64,000 nucleotides of DNA from Gymnopilus junonius (Eukaryota > Basidiomycota > Agaricomycetes > Agaricales > Galerinaceae): positions 124,001-188,000 of the forward strand of contig JADNYJ010000068.1 in NCBI GenBank assembly GCA_015501075.1. The letters are read 5' to 3'. The notes under the pieces are model-generated. The model ran no database searches. It had not been told where the DNA came from and saw nothing but the letters and a program-made list of their open reading frames with translations. Positions 45,799-58,313 of the stretch are shown piece by piece. The translations under genes and the position numbers were made by a program. The first letter of the stretch is position 1. Every line of letters starts with the position of its first letter.

Positions 45799-47212
45799 AT
45801 GGCCTACCTGCGACCGGGAAGCCGAACACCCTCTTTCTCGACGCTGTTGGGTTCATGTCGTGTATGCTGACCCCTCCCTTCTAAAGCATGTTGCCGTGTA
45901 CTGACGATATGGTGTAATGTCCGTTACCAGTTGCTGCCGTGGCGGCCCAGTCATGGGACTTGATGGTGTCTTTCAGCGATGAAGTGGAGTATCTCTGGAG
46001 GTTGGTGATGATATACTCCACCTCCATACAACAAAATGAGCATCAAGCTGACCATATCCGGACTCTTTGCCCTCTTTGTTTTCAGAGGACGGTTCCGGTT
46101 CACCAAGGCGCTGTACTTCTCTTCGAGATATGGTCTGTTGGTCATGCAAACGTGAGCGAGCCCTTCATATTGGTCTTCGCATATATGGACGGACCTCTCT
46201 GAAATTTCTCCAGGATCACACAACTGCTCTTCTTCCGCTTTGAAAGTACACAATTATATGCTTCCCTCTGTGCCAGGATATACGTCTACAAGGCTATCGC
46301 CGCCCAGGTGGCGTTGAAAGTGATCGAGATGATTCTGCTCATCAGAGGTATGTGTGCTTGGTTCAAATTCTAGTGAAATGGTGGATCTGAATGCCAAATA
46401 CACAAAGTGTACGCTCTGTATAACCAGAGCTTCAAAGCGAAACGCTTGCTCTTGGCAGTCTTTATCATTACCACTACCCTGGAGTTGATAGGAGGCAGCA
46501 TGTCCGTCCAAACGCTATCCACGGCTTCAGAGTGCATTGCCCCAAGATTACGTCGCCGTCCTTTGGTTATTTTCAGGTTTTGATTTTTTTCAAGCTTTCA
46601 TCTCCAGGGCTGACTTGGAGGTATTCGTCAACAGCATTGGTGCAGGAATTTGCCAATTCGTAATCTTCATAACCACAGTTGCAAAACTCTTGCCTGGCGG
46701 GACAGGAGGACTCCGCTGACGTCGTTGATGTTGAAGGAGGGTGTGGTCAGCTTTATCTTGGTCTTTGGTGAGGACATTGCAAGTCACACGTCTCTCTGGA
46801 CCTACCCCTTAGTTGACACCATGCCGTGAACTCTAGTGTTATTGGGGGTGATGATCACATATGAGATTATTCGCAATATCTACTTCAAAAATGGCAATGC
46901 AAGGGGCATCGGTAATGCTGCGTTCGCGTACGTCCTTGGAATATACCCGTCCTTCCTTGTCCCTGCTAATGCTAGGAATGTATACCATAGGTGGTACCTC
47001 GCATTATTCTCCATTGCGGTAAGCTTCATTCACGAACCTTCTACTGGTATTGACTGTCATTGGTCGATGTTGCACTCTAGGGTTCTCGGCTGATTCTCAA
47101 CATGAGGAAACTTGCTTTCAAACATCGAAGTATGTTGCGCCGCGGGTACGGGAGTGAGTCGGGCGCTAGTGACGACGAATCTGTTTGTCTGACTTCACTA
47201 CACGACATTTGA
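45799..47212 (+). pseudogene. DUF6533 membrane protein J with one frameshift
   Basis: Member of the basidiomycete DUF6533 multi-pass membrane family; function unknown. Exons: MAYLRPGSRTPSF ... (45799); AAVAAQSWDLMVSFSDEVEY; RFRFTKALYFSSRYGLLVMQ; ITQLLFFRFESTQLYASLC ... KVIEMILLIR; VYALYNQSFKAKRLLLAVF; GAGICQFVIFITTVAKLLPG; then TPLTSLMLKEGVVSFILV; VLLGVMITYEIIRNIYF; GSRLILNMRKLAFKHRSML ... CLTSLHDI-stop. Compared with sister K, one nucleotide is missing between KLLPG and RRTPL (near 46697-46712), which puts a TGA in frame at 46717. The rest is well preserved. A recent frameshift or a sequence error are both possible. The start exon is uncertain. Confidence 0.7.
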
Positions 47213-48053
47213 TCTATTTATTCCGCAAACATTGACCTGGGACTTTCTGTAATTAAGAATATTTATGGACGACTGGCTTTGGACTCGGCGCTACCAGTCA
47301 TACGTGACGTGATAAGATAGTACTTGCGTACTCAAGATGATACTGGTTTTTCTGAGATTTCTGACACTTCAAATTTGTTGTCATCTTTGATATATTCCTC
47401 TTCCGACTAGCGACTAACTGGTTTGATCCAGCTTCAGCTGCGTAGTCTGCTATTTACTGGTCTTTCGCTGATCCTCCACGTTTAGTGCACTGCCGACTCC
47501 CGCAAAGTGATGTGTCAACTACAACTTTTCCCAGTCGGAAAAAGAAATGTGATGGTCGTATTTCGAGATCGCCCAATCCTCGCAAATTCATGCGGACTGT
47601 CGATCCTTGTGAGAGGGAGGCACCCATGAATAGACTAACTTCTTCGACATGACTTTCCGACATCCCAGGACCTATCTCTCACGACGCTTCTGTCTTCTGG
47701 ATCTTATGATAAGAGATGTCCCGGATCTTCTACTGCAGAAATTCGTTCATTGGGCAAAGAGGTTTTCATGCTCATCTTGGAACTGGTTCTCTGGCCTCTT
47801 TTCTCCATTTCCGCCTTTCTGGGCGACTCTGCATTCTGATTCATATCCACTGAGATGAATTCTTTGCTGCATCTCACGACGATGCCAAGGATTCCAAGGC
47901 TGTCGCAATTTGGATTCAACCCTGGCGTGTGCGTGGAACAATTAATATTAGCGATTTTTTTTTCTCGTGCATTTAAAATCGTCTTTTCTCATCTAGGCCC
48001 ATCTTTGCATGGGCAACTCCCCTTCTTTCCCTCTGTCTTGCGCCTTGACCTGA
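47213..48053. other. Intergenic between tandem DUF6533 genes
   Basis: No gene recognised; small frames on both strands overlap each other and lack motifs. Confidence 0.4.
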
Positions 48054-49414
48054 ATGGAGAGTGAGCAGTATCCTTTAGATGCCTCGTCGGTACTGTCTCA
48101 GGCAGCGGTTTTTGTTTCGTGTACGTGCGATGCCATCTTTATGCCTGCCACATGCGTGTATGTTAACAAACCTTTCTCATTTGTGCCTCAGCCGCTGCCA
48201 CAGCTGCCCAGGCATGGGATACGATCGTTTCAGTAAGCGACGAGGTCGAATACCTGTGGCGGTAAGTGTTCTGCGTCAATAATCTATGCTTCTAAAAGAA
48301 TGACCTTCGTCGTGTGACTCTACAGAGGGAAATTCAGACTGGTGAAGGGATTGTATATTGCTTCTCGTTACGGGTTACTAGTGGTCCAACTGTGCGTCTA
48401 ACGCAGGGGTCTTAGTTCGTTATCGTGCCTTCAGCTTGATTCACAGGGTAAACCAATTGCTGAACTTCCAGTCAAAAGCACGACCGTTGGACGCTTCCCT
48501 TTGTGCCAGAATATTAGTTTTCAAGTCCGTTGTTGCTCAGTCAGCATTAACGCTGGTGGAGATAATTTTATTGATAAGAGGTAAGTAACCATTTTCCTGC
48601 ATTATTGTTGTAAACCTGAATGAATAAGTGTAGTATACGCTCTATATAATCAAAGCTTTAAAGCAAGGACCCTGTTGACATCTGTCTTCGTCGTATCGAC
48701 AATACTGGAAATCAGTGGTATGAGTATGATTGTCCGCTCCCTCGCTAAGGTCTCTGGGTGCAATACACCGAAAGTGGACAAGCAAGCAGTGATGCTGTCT
48801 GGGTATGCCCTGATATTTTATATCGGAGTTAGCTACCTAATTTCGATAACGATTTTACGTAGAACTGGCGCAGGACTCTGCCAATTTGTCGTATTCACCA
48901 CAACAGTGGCCAACCTTTTACCAAGTAATAGGAGACGGACTCCCTTAACTTCCTTAATGCTGAAGGAGGGGATAGCCAGCTTTATCTTGTTACTCGGTGA
49001 AGACACCACTACTGCCTTGGACTTCATTTACTAATCAATTACATAGTTTTATTAGCAGTAATGCTTACCTGCGAAGTTATTCGCAGCTTCTATTTGAAAG
49101 AACCAAATATGAACATCAAACACTTTGGAAACGCTGCTTTTTCGTACGCACATAACACTATAAGCATCACTTCGTCGTACTCATAATGACACGCTAGGTG
49201 GTATCTCGCATTCTTGTCCGTCGTAGTAAGATTTCATCTCACCTCATGCCCAGCCCATTCTGATTTCCAAAAAAAAATGCAGGGGTCTCGACTGATCCTC
49301 AACATGAGAAAAGTCGCTGCAAAACATCTCAGTATGTTCAGGATTGGGCAGGAGCAAGAGGACGAGGCGGCTTCAAGTGAAAACTCGATATTTCTAACCT
49401 CATTGATAGATTGA
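48054..49414 (+). CDS. DUF6533 membrane protein K
   Basis: Intact sister of J. Exon 1 reads MESEQYPLDASSVLSQAAVF and splices at 48119 into AATAAQAWDTIVSVSDEVEY. Then come FRLVKGLYIASRYGLLVV, VNQLLNFQSKARPLDASLC with LTLVEIILLIR, VYALYNQSFKARTLLTSVF, and VDKQAVMLSG. A 66-nt intron is followed by TGAGLCQFVVFTTTVANLL, TPLTSLMLKEGIASFILL, VLLAVMLTCEVIRSFYLK, WYLAFLSVV and GSRLILNMRKVAAKHLSMF, ending FLTSLID-stop at 49414. The alternating hydrophobic exons fit about seven membrane helices with a short hydrophilic tail (QEQEDEAASSENS). Function unknown. Sister J lies 0.8 kb upstream in the same direction. Confidence 0.85.
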
Positions 49415-49598
49415 TGTTACGAGGTTATAAAATACATTATAATTCATACATAATTTGATCCTTCTATATGCCAGAAAGTTGGAACTCCAAACAGAAGCCG
49501 AGTCAACTACAAAGCAACGAAACAAATATGCCAAAAAATTGTAGAAGGAAGAGTAACCTTTCCTTTATGCCGCTATCTTCATATCTTTCCAAAGAAGC

Positions 49599-50665
49599 CT
49601 AGCGAAGCCTCCACCAGGACACATTTGGCAAGTTGGTTTCGCACCTTGCTGTTTCTTCTTCAATAACGTCAATGATGACTTGAGCTGGAACGGTCTTCCA
49701 GTCATGCTTTCTGGTACTAAACTGACGAAACTCTTCCGATGGCAGAAGGGTGTGCATGTGAAGATAGGCCACAGATGCTTCCGGGGCAGGATGGAATCCA
49801 AAGAACAATGCCTTATCGTCCTGCGATTTCTGGCATTCGCGAAGGTTGGCTGCCAACTCTTGTGCGGAAGCTTCAACTTGTTTCATCGTCGCGTCGAAGT
49901 CGTCCACCAGATCCGGTTTATGAGACATAAGGGTTTCTCTGGCGGCCTTGGTGCGTCGTTTGACGGCCATATCTAAGCATGCAATGATCTTATCTGCGGA
50001 CTCAGGAGTACTCCAAAAGTGGTGGAAATGGCGCATCATTTCATCGATAATGTGGGTATCGTCGAGTGCCACAGCATTATAAACTGGAAATTATTGGTGG
50101 TCGTTAAGTCACTGTTGGTAGTTTGGACTCACTTCTCTTTTTGGGGATAACGAGCAGATGCATGTACGACATGCCAGCCGTAGCGGTCCGGTCTTTGCCT
50201 TCAGGGTCCCATTTGGCGAGATATTGACGAGTATCATGGCTTGCCAAGTTCCCTATGACGTATGATTCATCGCTTTCTGACAGAATTTGGTCAGGATGAT
50301 TCTCCTTATAGTCCTACCAACGTAAAATACCATCATTTTCATTGTCCAAACTGCGCATTTCGAAATGGGAACTCACAGTGAAAAATGTGTCAGATTTCTC
50401 CCAAACATGACTACCGCCTGGGGTCTTTTTCCCAACGAGACTCAGGGGGATTAGACCTTTCCTATCGTATTGTTGAGGGAATGAGCACGCACTTCCTGCT
50501 GGACACAATCAGATGGCTGAAAAAGACTCACAAAACAGTAAAATTGTGCTGGTTATCGCCACATTCGTAGGCTTTGAGGTCGCCCTGAGATTGAGGATTT
50601 TGCTTGAAAGCTTTCCGTTTCTCAATGAAAAGCTGCTTTCTTTCTGAGTATGGGAATGCATCCAT
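49599..50665 (-). CDS. HIT-like domain protein
   Basis: Proposed start is MDAFPYSERKQLFIEKRKA at 50665; an in-frame Met at 50719 is the alternative. Exons continue YECGDNQHNFTVL, a short link, DYKENHPDQILSESDESYVI with NLASHDTRQYLAKWDPEG, TAGMSYMHLLVIPKKR, then VYNAVALDDTHIIDEMMRHF, a helical stretch, ASVAYLHMHTLLPSEEFRQF, and the end PNVSWWRLR-stop at 49599. MHLLVIPK followed much later by YLHMHTLL matches the histidine-triad fold (HxHxH), with Tyr in place of the first His and Thr in place of the third. HIT proteins are nucleotide hydrolases or transferases. Only the general superfamily is claimed, and altered triad residues make activity uncertain. Confidence 0.65.
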
Positions 50666-52498
50666 TGAGAAATGGTAATGATGGGAGGTGACAGAGCCGG
50701 AATTCAGGCGACAGCACATTATATACTTGTGGGCCTGCTGTATGGGCCATCATCGTAGTTTGTTATTTGACAAAAGTGGCTGTGCACAATCAGTTTGGGC
50801 GTCGCCAAATTGATCGGGCCTCACGTACATGGCCTTCTGGTCCCTCAGGCCTCAGGACCTGTCATCGTTTCGAACACAGTCGCTCATGTCATCAAGAGAA
50901 ACTTTCATGGAACAGCAAAGTCGAAACTGAAGCTGAACTTGAAACCCGAGCCTAACTTTGACTCGGCCTCTTTGCTTGTCGACTTCGCAATTTTCATTGC
51001 AATGTGCCGCAACTTTTCCTGGAACGCCTTCCGACTAACTCGTGCAATCGGTTGCGCTCATTGTCAAGCCTGGGTCGGACATTGGCCTGGGACACGTCAC
51101 CGCCACGCATTGGCCTCGTCTCCGAAGGCCATTGGCCAGTGTCTTGTGGGCTCTGGCTCATTCATAATTACTATATCTGGGTCTCATCCGCCTATCTTTC
51201 TATTATCTGCGATGAAGACTGGGTTGTCTTGTGATCTGCTGGGCAGCGATAACTCCGGTGGCTTGAAATACCGACTTTCAATATGAGTTTAGCTTGAACA
51301 TTCAAGTGTTCATTTTTCCCGAACTTGGGGAACGTGTAGCAGGGCTGTAGTTGGAAAGTTGGAATGATACCTAAATCCTACGCTCCTACGATTGTTATCG
51401 CCTTGGATAAGACGGACATCTGACAGTGGGCGTCCTTGTATTTCCATGGATTCTTCTCTCATCATCAACATCCATTTTCGTCGTCTACATGATGCCACCA
51501 GATCAGGCGTAAGTTTGAAACTTATTGGCCACAGTGATCGAACAGCTAACAAATCGATCCTTGGACACAAGCGTGGTTAACCTATTGATGTTCTCTTTGC
51601 CGCAGGTGTCTGCACGAAAGGTCAAGGTTCCTCGTCTAGTATCGCCTTCGTTATTATCAACTGAAAATCGAGAATAGGCACCGAGTTTGGCGACACACAT
51701 CTTAGTGGAATGGTAGTGCTTGCAATTGCCTTCGATCTTTCCACAATATAGTTTAAAGTCTTATCGCTAGCCGTGATGTCTGAGTCATACCGGTTGATGT
51801 CCTCCTCTGATTCTGTCCAATTATTGTTTAGAAAACAAGCGATGATGCTGAAGCGGGTCGTATTGCTTGCTTGCCTCTGATTTCATTTCCACTCCTTCTA
51901 TCGATGCTGGGATTCTATTACGATTTAATTCTGGCGATTTTTTCGAATGACTAAATTTACGTCTGAATCTATTGGTATTACTCAACTTCAACCTCTTCTC
52001 GTGATCTCTTCTCTGCCTTTTGCTGCAACTTCCTTCCCAGGGAAACAATCTCCCGTGATAGCGATCCACTTACAAGAGCGCGCCACTGCCTTCTGTGTCG
52101 GGAGTTATACCTGGGAATTATGGCATGCCGAGCGACCCGACTTCTATCTCACATACTGATCTAGCATGGGACTTCTGGCTTTACTAATACCCGTGCGCTG
52201 CTGTTCTTGTTTTGTTAATGCCGAGATTTTACAGTGGAAGAAACCCCCAAGCAGTGGAGTAACACCAGCCTCGAGACGAAAACAACAATGTCGGCACAGA
52301 GTCAAGCTTAATCCCACTGAGGTTGGATTGGAAAGTGTCCGCCAAAGATTAGGTAAAGCTTTCCTCCTTTCCCCGCATTCGGTCCGTCACCACCGGAAGT
52401 CGGATTCAAAGTTCGTCCGTGGCACTGTATTTCTCTCCGATAGCCAACTTGGACGAGATGCTTGACCAACTTCTTCATCTTATCCCCCTTCCAAGACG
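50666..52498. other. 1.8-kb stretch, one doubtful frame
   Basis: A 163-codon plus-strand frame at 50795-51286 (MGVAKLIGPHVHGLLVPQ) is open without introns but has no recognised domain and odd composition. The rest is the 5' flank of the reductase gene. Confidence 0.35.
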
Positions 52499-55400
52499 AT
52501 GTCTTTCCACTCTAAGGGAATCGTACATCCCCCGCTCGATGGAACTGTAAACATCGAAGAGGCAATAGAGTTTCACTGGAAGCATAATGCAGACGCACCA
52601 TTCTACGTTTTCTCCGAAGATGGGAAGGACATAGTCACAAAGATATCATACCTCGAATTCGGTAGAGCATGCCATCGTGTAGCTCGCTACGTCGGATCTA
52701 GATTCAAGTCGACAGAAAGGAGGCCAGTTATAGCTCTGATTGCTCTTGCGGATGTCGCCGTCTATCAGGCTGTTTGCATAGGGATTATGAAAGCCGGGTT
52801 CATTGTGAGCGCCTGCGTGTCCTGACTTTGATGTTTTGATGGCCAATCGTTTATAGCCCTTTCCCATCTCTTCACGAAACACTCCTGCAGCGGTTGTTAA
52901 TTTCCTGAAGAAGACAAATTGTCACTGTCTCCTAACCACGCGCAGCACCCTACACGAACTTCTTGATGGGATTTCAGTCAAACTCCAGATAGAGGTCTCT
53001 TCTTATCAGCTTCTTGTCGACGACATACCTAGCCTTCAAGAGATATACCCGAAGCTTGGTCATGAACACGAAGACGACCCCTTTGTGCCTTATTCTTCGC
53101 AAACCGCGCGCCCAGCTATCACCGACACTGCGATCTACATACATTCTTCTGGTTCTACAGGATTTCCTAAAGCAATTCCACAGACGCACGAAATTTTAAT
53201 CCACTGGGTATCATTTCGTGCGTTTTTTTTTTTCAATGCCACCTATTCTTATTGGCCCCGAAACTGACAAACTTCATTTTTATTTCAGCTTCAGGTAGAG
53301 ATTACAGAAATTACGAAGCGCCAATTCGTATAGGAGCGATGCATTTTCCACCTTTTCACACTGCCGGATTTATGGGCCAGATTCTTTTTCCACTGTACAA
53401 CGGTTGCACCATTGCTCTTTACCCACCAGTTGTCGACAGGCCCGACAAGTTACCAATGATGCCTACTCCTGAGAATATCCTTGAACATGCAGAAAAGACT
53501 GGAGTAAATTTGATTATAACTGTCCCAACTCAAATACAAGCATGGAGCCAGGATCCGAAAGCTATCAAGTTTCTGTCGTCCTTAATACACGTGGTACGCA
53601 TTATGTGTGATATAAAATTTAAATTAGACCTCACTCGATTTCTAGGTTCTCGCCGGAGGTGCGATGGCTCCTAAAGTTGCACAATCCCTGATCGCCTCTG
53701 GGGTAAAAATGGTAACCTCTTATGGCGGCACAGAATTTGGGTCTCCCACTACTGTATTTAAACGGAAAGAAGACGAAGACGATTGGGATTTCGTAGAGTT
53801 TGACCATAGATGTAAAGTGCGTTGGGTACCGCAAGGCGACGGTACATACGAATGCCAGTTCCTGGTGAGTTACTATCTCAACATTATCCAATGACCCATA
53901 AGTCATTCTTTCAATCTCCGTAGAAGATTGAAACGCATTCTCTTCCTGTTGAAAACCTACCGGATGTGCGAGGATATGCAACCTCCGATCTTTTTCAACC
54001 ACATCCAACTAAGAGCCATCTATGGAAAATGTTCGTCATCTTTAATGGATGCGAATCATAAGTTCCATTTTCTGATATCGTTCCTTCGGTTAGTGTTGGA
54101 CGCATTGACGATGTCATTATCCATGCATCTGGAGAGAAGACTGTCCCCGCACCCATAGAAGATATAGTGATGACTAGTCCACAGTGCGTGCATCGTGACG
54201 AACTCTCCTTCCTGTTGCCTGATAAATGTGTGGTTCTTTGATAAGTTTGATGGGCACAGTCATGTTTGGCCGAGCGCATAATCAAGCTGGAGTGTTGATT
54301 GAGCCAAGGGAATCGCATACCATTGATGTGAAAAATGGCGAGCAGGTGGCTCAGTTCCGAAATCTCATCTGGTAAGTAGTGTTTTTAAAAAAATTCATGA
54401 CAAAATAAAATATTGACGATCAGGATGAAGGCCTGTCATAGAAGAAGCCAACAAGGTCGCTCCTGCTTTCAGCAGAATATTCAAAGAAATGATTCTTATT
54501 ACGGACGCGAAAAAGCCTCTACCTCGTACTGCAAAGGGGACTGTCATGAGAAAACTAGCTGTGGAGATGTATGAAGAGGAAATAAGCGCACTGTAGGTCT
54601 GCGAAAAAAATTGGCATAGTGTTGGCTGATAAAACATTTTATTAGTTACTTGACCGTAGAAGCGACGGAGGCGACAGAATCGATTAAGCTCCCAAGGACC
54701 TGGGACATGGGTTCTATTGTGCAATGGCTTGTCGAGCAGGTTAAAGAAATCAACGGGAAGGAAGTAGAGCTGTCAGACGACCTCTTTGAGCACGGCTTTG
54801 ACAGGTAAGCAAGCTGTCCACCTAGAAAGGTAATATATATTGAGTTTATCCAGCTTGAAAGCGACAATTCTTAGGCGCCGAATTACAGGAGCCCTTCAGT
54901 CTTTGAATACTCTATCTGCGACCACGGCACGCCCTAACGTTGATCAAAATGCAGTCTACAGCTACCCTTCAATACAGGCACTCTCAGAATTTCTCGTCAG
55001 CATCTTGTCCAATGAAAGTTCAGGCAGTGGTTCCAAGGACCGTATTAAGGCCATGGGGGAGATGATTAAGAAATATGCCTATGTTGAGCATCCTGGCCCT
55101 ACCCATTTTACAATGGCGACTTTCAGGATTGTGGTTGTGCTCACCGGATCGACGGGAAACCTTGGTTCTGATATCCTAGAAAGACTACTGCAAAGTCCGA
55201 GGGTGATCAAAGTCTACACTTTAAATCGGACGCCTTCGACACCAGAGTCAATAGCCGAGCGCCAGCTAGCCCGATTCCGTGACAAAGGCCTGGACACTAC
55301 CTTACTTTCCTCTGACAAACTTGTTTATCTCGAGGGCGACTTTTCCATGGAGCGTCTCGGACTTTCTGATCCGTTATACACTGAAGTGCGTTTTAATCTA

Positions 55401-56515
55401 TTGTATTTCTCCTGGACACCAACTTTACTCTGTGAATTTCTGGTCTCTAGGTCCAGAACTCAGTTAACGTTATAATTCACAATGCTTGGCGACTAGACTT
55501 CAATCTCTCATTATCGTCCTTTGAGTCAAATATACGCGGAACTAAAATTTTAATTGACTTAGCATATTCAAGTCCTCATCCGTCCAACATCAAGTTCATT
55601 TTCACTTCTTCCATTGCGTCTGCTGCATCCTGGGATCGGTCCCTAGGCCCTTACCCAGAAAATGTGGTCCTGGATCCAAGATATGCAGTTGGGAATGGCT
55701 ATGGTGAAAGTAAATATGTTGCAGAACGAGTACGTGATTTCTATGAATATTCCGGTTTTTCCCAATTTTCTGTACCGTGCAGATTCTTGCGACAAGCGGC
55801 TTGAACGCTACCTCCTTACGCATTGGACAGGTCAGTGGAGGCCGTCCTAACGGCGCTTGGGCTACGACGGACTGGGTACCTATTCTCGTGAAGTCTAGTA
55901 TTGCCCTGGGATTTTTGCCATTGACGGATGGTGTGAGTACATCATTGCAACCTTTACTCACTTTGTCGAAGGTGTCTGACAAATGAGCAGGTTGTTTCTT
56001 GGGTTCCGATGGACCGAGTGGCAGCTTCAATTTTGGACCTTGTCTTTTCTGAGGAGGTGTACCCGGCCGCTATTAATGTCCTTCATCCAAAGCCAGTTCC
56101 ATGGAACACTGTGATGGAGTATATTATCGAGTCCCTTGAAGAGGAGGAGCACAAAACTCTCTCGTTGATATCTTTCGTTGAATGGGTGGCTGTATTGGAA
56201 AAGGTACCCGACGAAAGATGCCCCATTGTCGTGAGTACTTACATTGTCTGTTAATTGCCTGTCAACTTCACCGATTATACTCTTCTTTAGCCTGCTCTTA
56301 AACTTCTTGAATTCTTCAGAAGCCTGTCTCAGAACGGAGGAAGGACGATGCCAACATTATCGGATGTCCATGACGCAGAGGCAGGCGGGTCACCACAATT
56401 CTGTCTCAAAAATATCCAAGAGTATTGCCAATCGCTGAAGGAAGTGGGCCCTCTAAACAAAGGAGACGTTGGGCGATGGGTGAAGTACTGGGATCAAACG
56501 GGGCTTTTCAGATAG
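52499..56515 (+). CDS. Adenylate-forming reductase (NRPS-like A-T-R)
   Basis: Cytosolic enzyme that activates a carboxylic acid as adenylate, loads it on a phosphopantetheine arm and reduces it off, as in basidiomycete NRPS-like reductases. Starts MSFHSKGIVHPPLDGTVN. A domain: YIHSSGSTGFPKAIPQTHE (P-loop, about 53140), HFPPFHTAGFMGQ, TSYGGTEFG, GRIDDVIIHASGEKTVPAP, and PRTAKGTVMRKL with the late Lys. T domain: LSDDLFEHGFDS-LKA, with the acceptor Ser formed across the exon junction near 54805/54854. R domain: VVLTGSTGNLGSDILERLL (NADPH site), NVIIHNAWRLDFNLSLSSFE, YGESKYVAE (YxxxK, about 55703), TSLRIGQVSGGRPNGAW. Ends WVKYWDQTGLFR-stop at 56515. All core motifs are present and exons join well, so it is probably functional. 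Substrate unknown; no obvious biosynthetic partners lie beside it. Confidence 0.88.
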
Positions 56516-56668
56516 TCAAGCCGAGAATCTCTAACAAAAATCTTGCAAATAACCTCCAAATGGAGGGACACCACTCTGTGTGTTGGTGCTACAAGTTGAA
56601 AAATTCCGTATATTGAGAGAAAAAATATGATCATTCTAGTAGAAATAGACAAGAAACATAGCCTATGT

Positions 56669-57760
56669 TTAATGTCCGAAGGCTGCCAATTTGAATCGAA
56701 GCAGAGCGGAAAAGTCCTCCCTACTGAATAATGAAAGGTCGTTATTTTTGGCGCCCTCCTCAAGACTCCCAACATATTTCTCGATGCCAGAAATATTCAG
56801 AACTTTCGCACAGGCAGCATGAATCTTGAGAAATTCTGGATTAGGAAGATCGATACCAGACTCCGCCAAAGTTGGAAACTCGACTGGATCCTGTGCAAGC
56901 GATTGAAAGCCTTTTCCAGCCATGCGTACCTTGTATTTGTTTGGGACAACTGGGGACTAGTAAAAGTCGGTCTGAAAGCCAGGTCGAGATAAGACGTCGA
57001 ACTAACCGCTTCGTCAAGGTAAAATGCAAACTGCACAAAGAAATTTCTCCGATCCCGCGCCATGTAAATGGTATTTGCAGAAGTGTTCATGCTGGACATC
57101 GCGAACTTGTTAACGTCAATTTGCGTCCAGGCCTGAAACGTATCTTTAGAAGTATTCCTCTGTTTGAAAAACCTGGGAGGTGAGATGTGAGAAAAGAGAT
57201 AATAAAGCGTGCAACAGACGGCGTAGTTTCTTCGAAGTTGTTGAACATCAATTCGAATGGAATTATGTGCGCAACCTCCATAAAGGCTTGGTGCGCTTCC
57301 GGCATCTCGTCTAAAAGTTGGCGCTTCACAAGTTCTTCGGCGCGACTTGAGTCAAAGAAATGAGTGATTGCACAATAGTATTGCTCGCGCATGGCGACCT
57401 ATAAATTGTCTCAGAAGACCATGGCAGTTCCAAATAAATAAGGAGTTCCGTCTTTACTTGTCACCTCAGAGTGGATTCACCATTGATCAAACTTTGACTT
57501 TCATCAAGGTTATTAGAGGTGCCTGCTTTATATATCGCCAGTACAAAAATATCAACCGAAGCAATGACGGTACTTAGTGGATATATGGAGAGAAAATGAA
57601 CTACTAACTTGGAAGAAACAGGTTGTCAATCCACGCTTGTGCAAGTTCAACGACTGCGTTCTGCCCTTTCTCCCCGGCAACATGAAATGTCACTGCGGCA
57701 TATCATCGCCAAAGTACATGAGGTGCATGTTCTAACATGGCAAGCTAGAGTTCATCGAGA
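56669..57760 (-). CDS. HNH_2-type endonuclease-domain protein
   Basis: Belongs to the large basidiomycete family of proteins with an HNH_2 domain. Upstream exon (about 57700-57610): VTFHVAGEKGQNAVVELAQ, WIDNLFLPS. Next: MREQYYCAITHFFDSSRAEE, then MEVAHIIPFELMFNNF with the first His of the HNH site. Then: FAMSSMNTSANTIYMARDRR with the central Asn. Then: YKVRMAGKGFQSLAQDPVEF. The typical end is IDLPNPEFLKIHAACAKVLN, ISGIEKYVGSLEEG, stopping at 56669. The usual third catalytic His is replaced in the NTIYMARDRRNFF block, so nuclease activity is doubtful. The true first exon is not resolved; the 3.25-kb transposon starts about 140 bp upstream. Native role of the family is unknown. Confidence 0.7.
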
Positions 57761-57895
57761 TGATACTGTTTCCTAGCTGCACGTAAGTGGCCGCGAATTG
57801 GACGAATGGTACTGTTCACGGCCTCGGCATACAATGATCTGTGTCAAGGGCTTCATTGTCATGTAAGTGCCAGAATTCATCTGAGGTGCACGACA

Positions 57896-57901
57896 GTACG
57901 G
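57896..57901. repeat. Target-site duplication, left copy (GTACGG)
   Basis: GTACGG directly abuts the left inverted repeat. An identical copy is at 61152-61157. Confidence 0.7.
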
Positions 57902-58313
57902 TATGGCGCAAAATCGAGGTAAAAACCTTTCCGAACAAATACATAAGACTTTTCAGAAATCCTAGAACCAAGATAAATTTATTAACACTCCCAGATAAAT
58001 ATAATTTCTTCTCCCAGTAGTACATGTAAGGTAATCCCAGGAAGATATACATGTTCCCGAGGATAATGATGCAAGCTCTCAGTTTCCAGAGATATAATAA
58101 TATCAAAAAAATTAATACTTCTGAGTGCATTCCCGGAACCTTTCCCTATTCTCAAGAACTTTGTAATAGTTCCCAAAAACTCTTTAACATGTCTTTAATT
58201 CCCGAATTCAACTAGGCTTCCCCGAATTCTAAATGTCAAATCTTTGTTCCCGAAACCTTTTAAACAGAGTACGGCTGGAATGAGGGCCGACCGTTCGGCT
58301 TCACGGCATTGCG

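Noticed and set aside
46537..46719. Apparent +1 frameshift in gene J before GAGICQF
   Set aside because: A 58-nt intron (GTTTTG ... CAACAG) restores the frame and matches a 66-nt intron at the same place in K, so only the later 1-nt deletion is kept as a lesion.
50795..51286. 163-codon intronless frame
   Set aside because: No domain, no paralogue and no promoter-like context; long frames arise by chance in such DNA.
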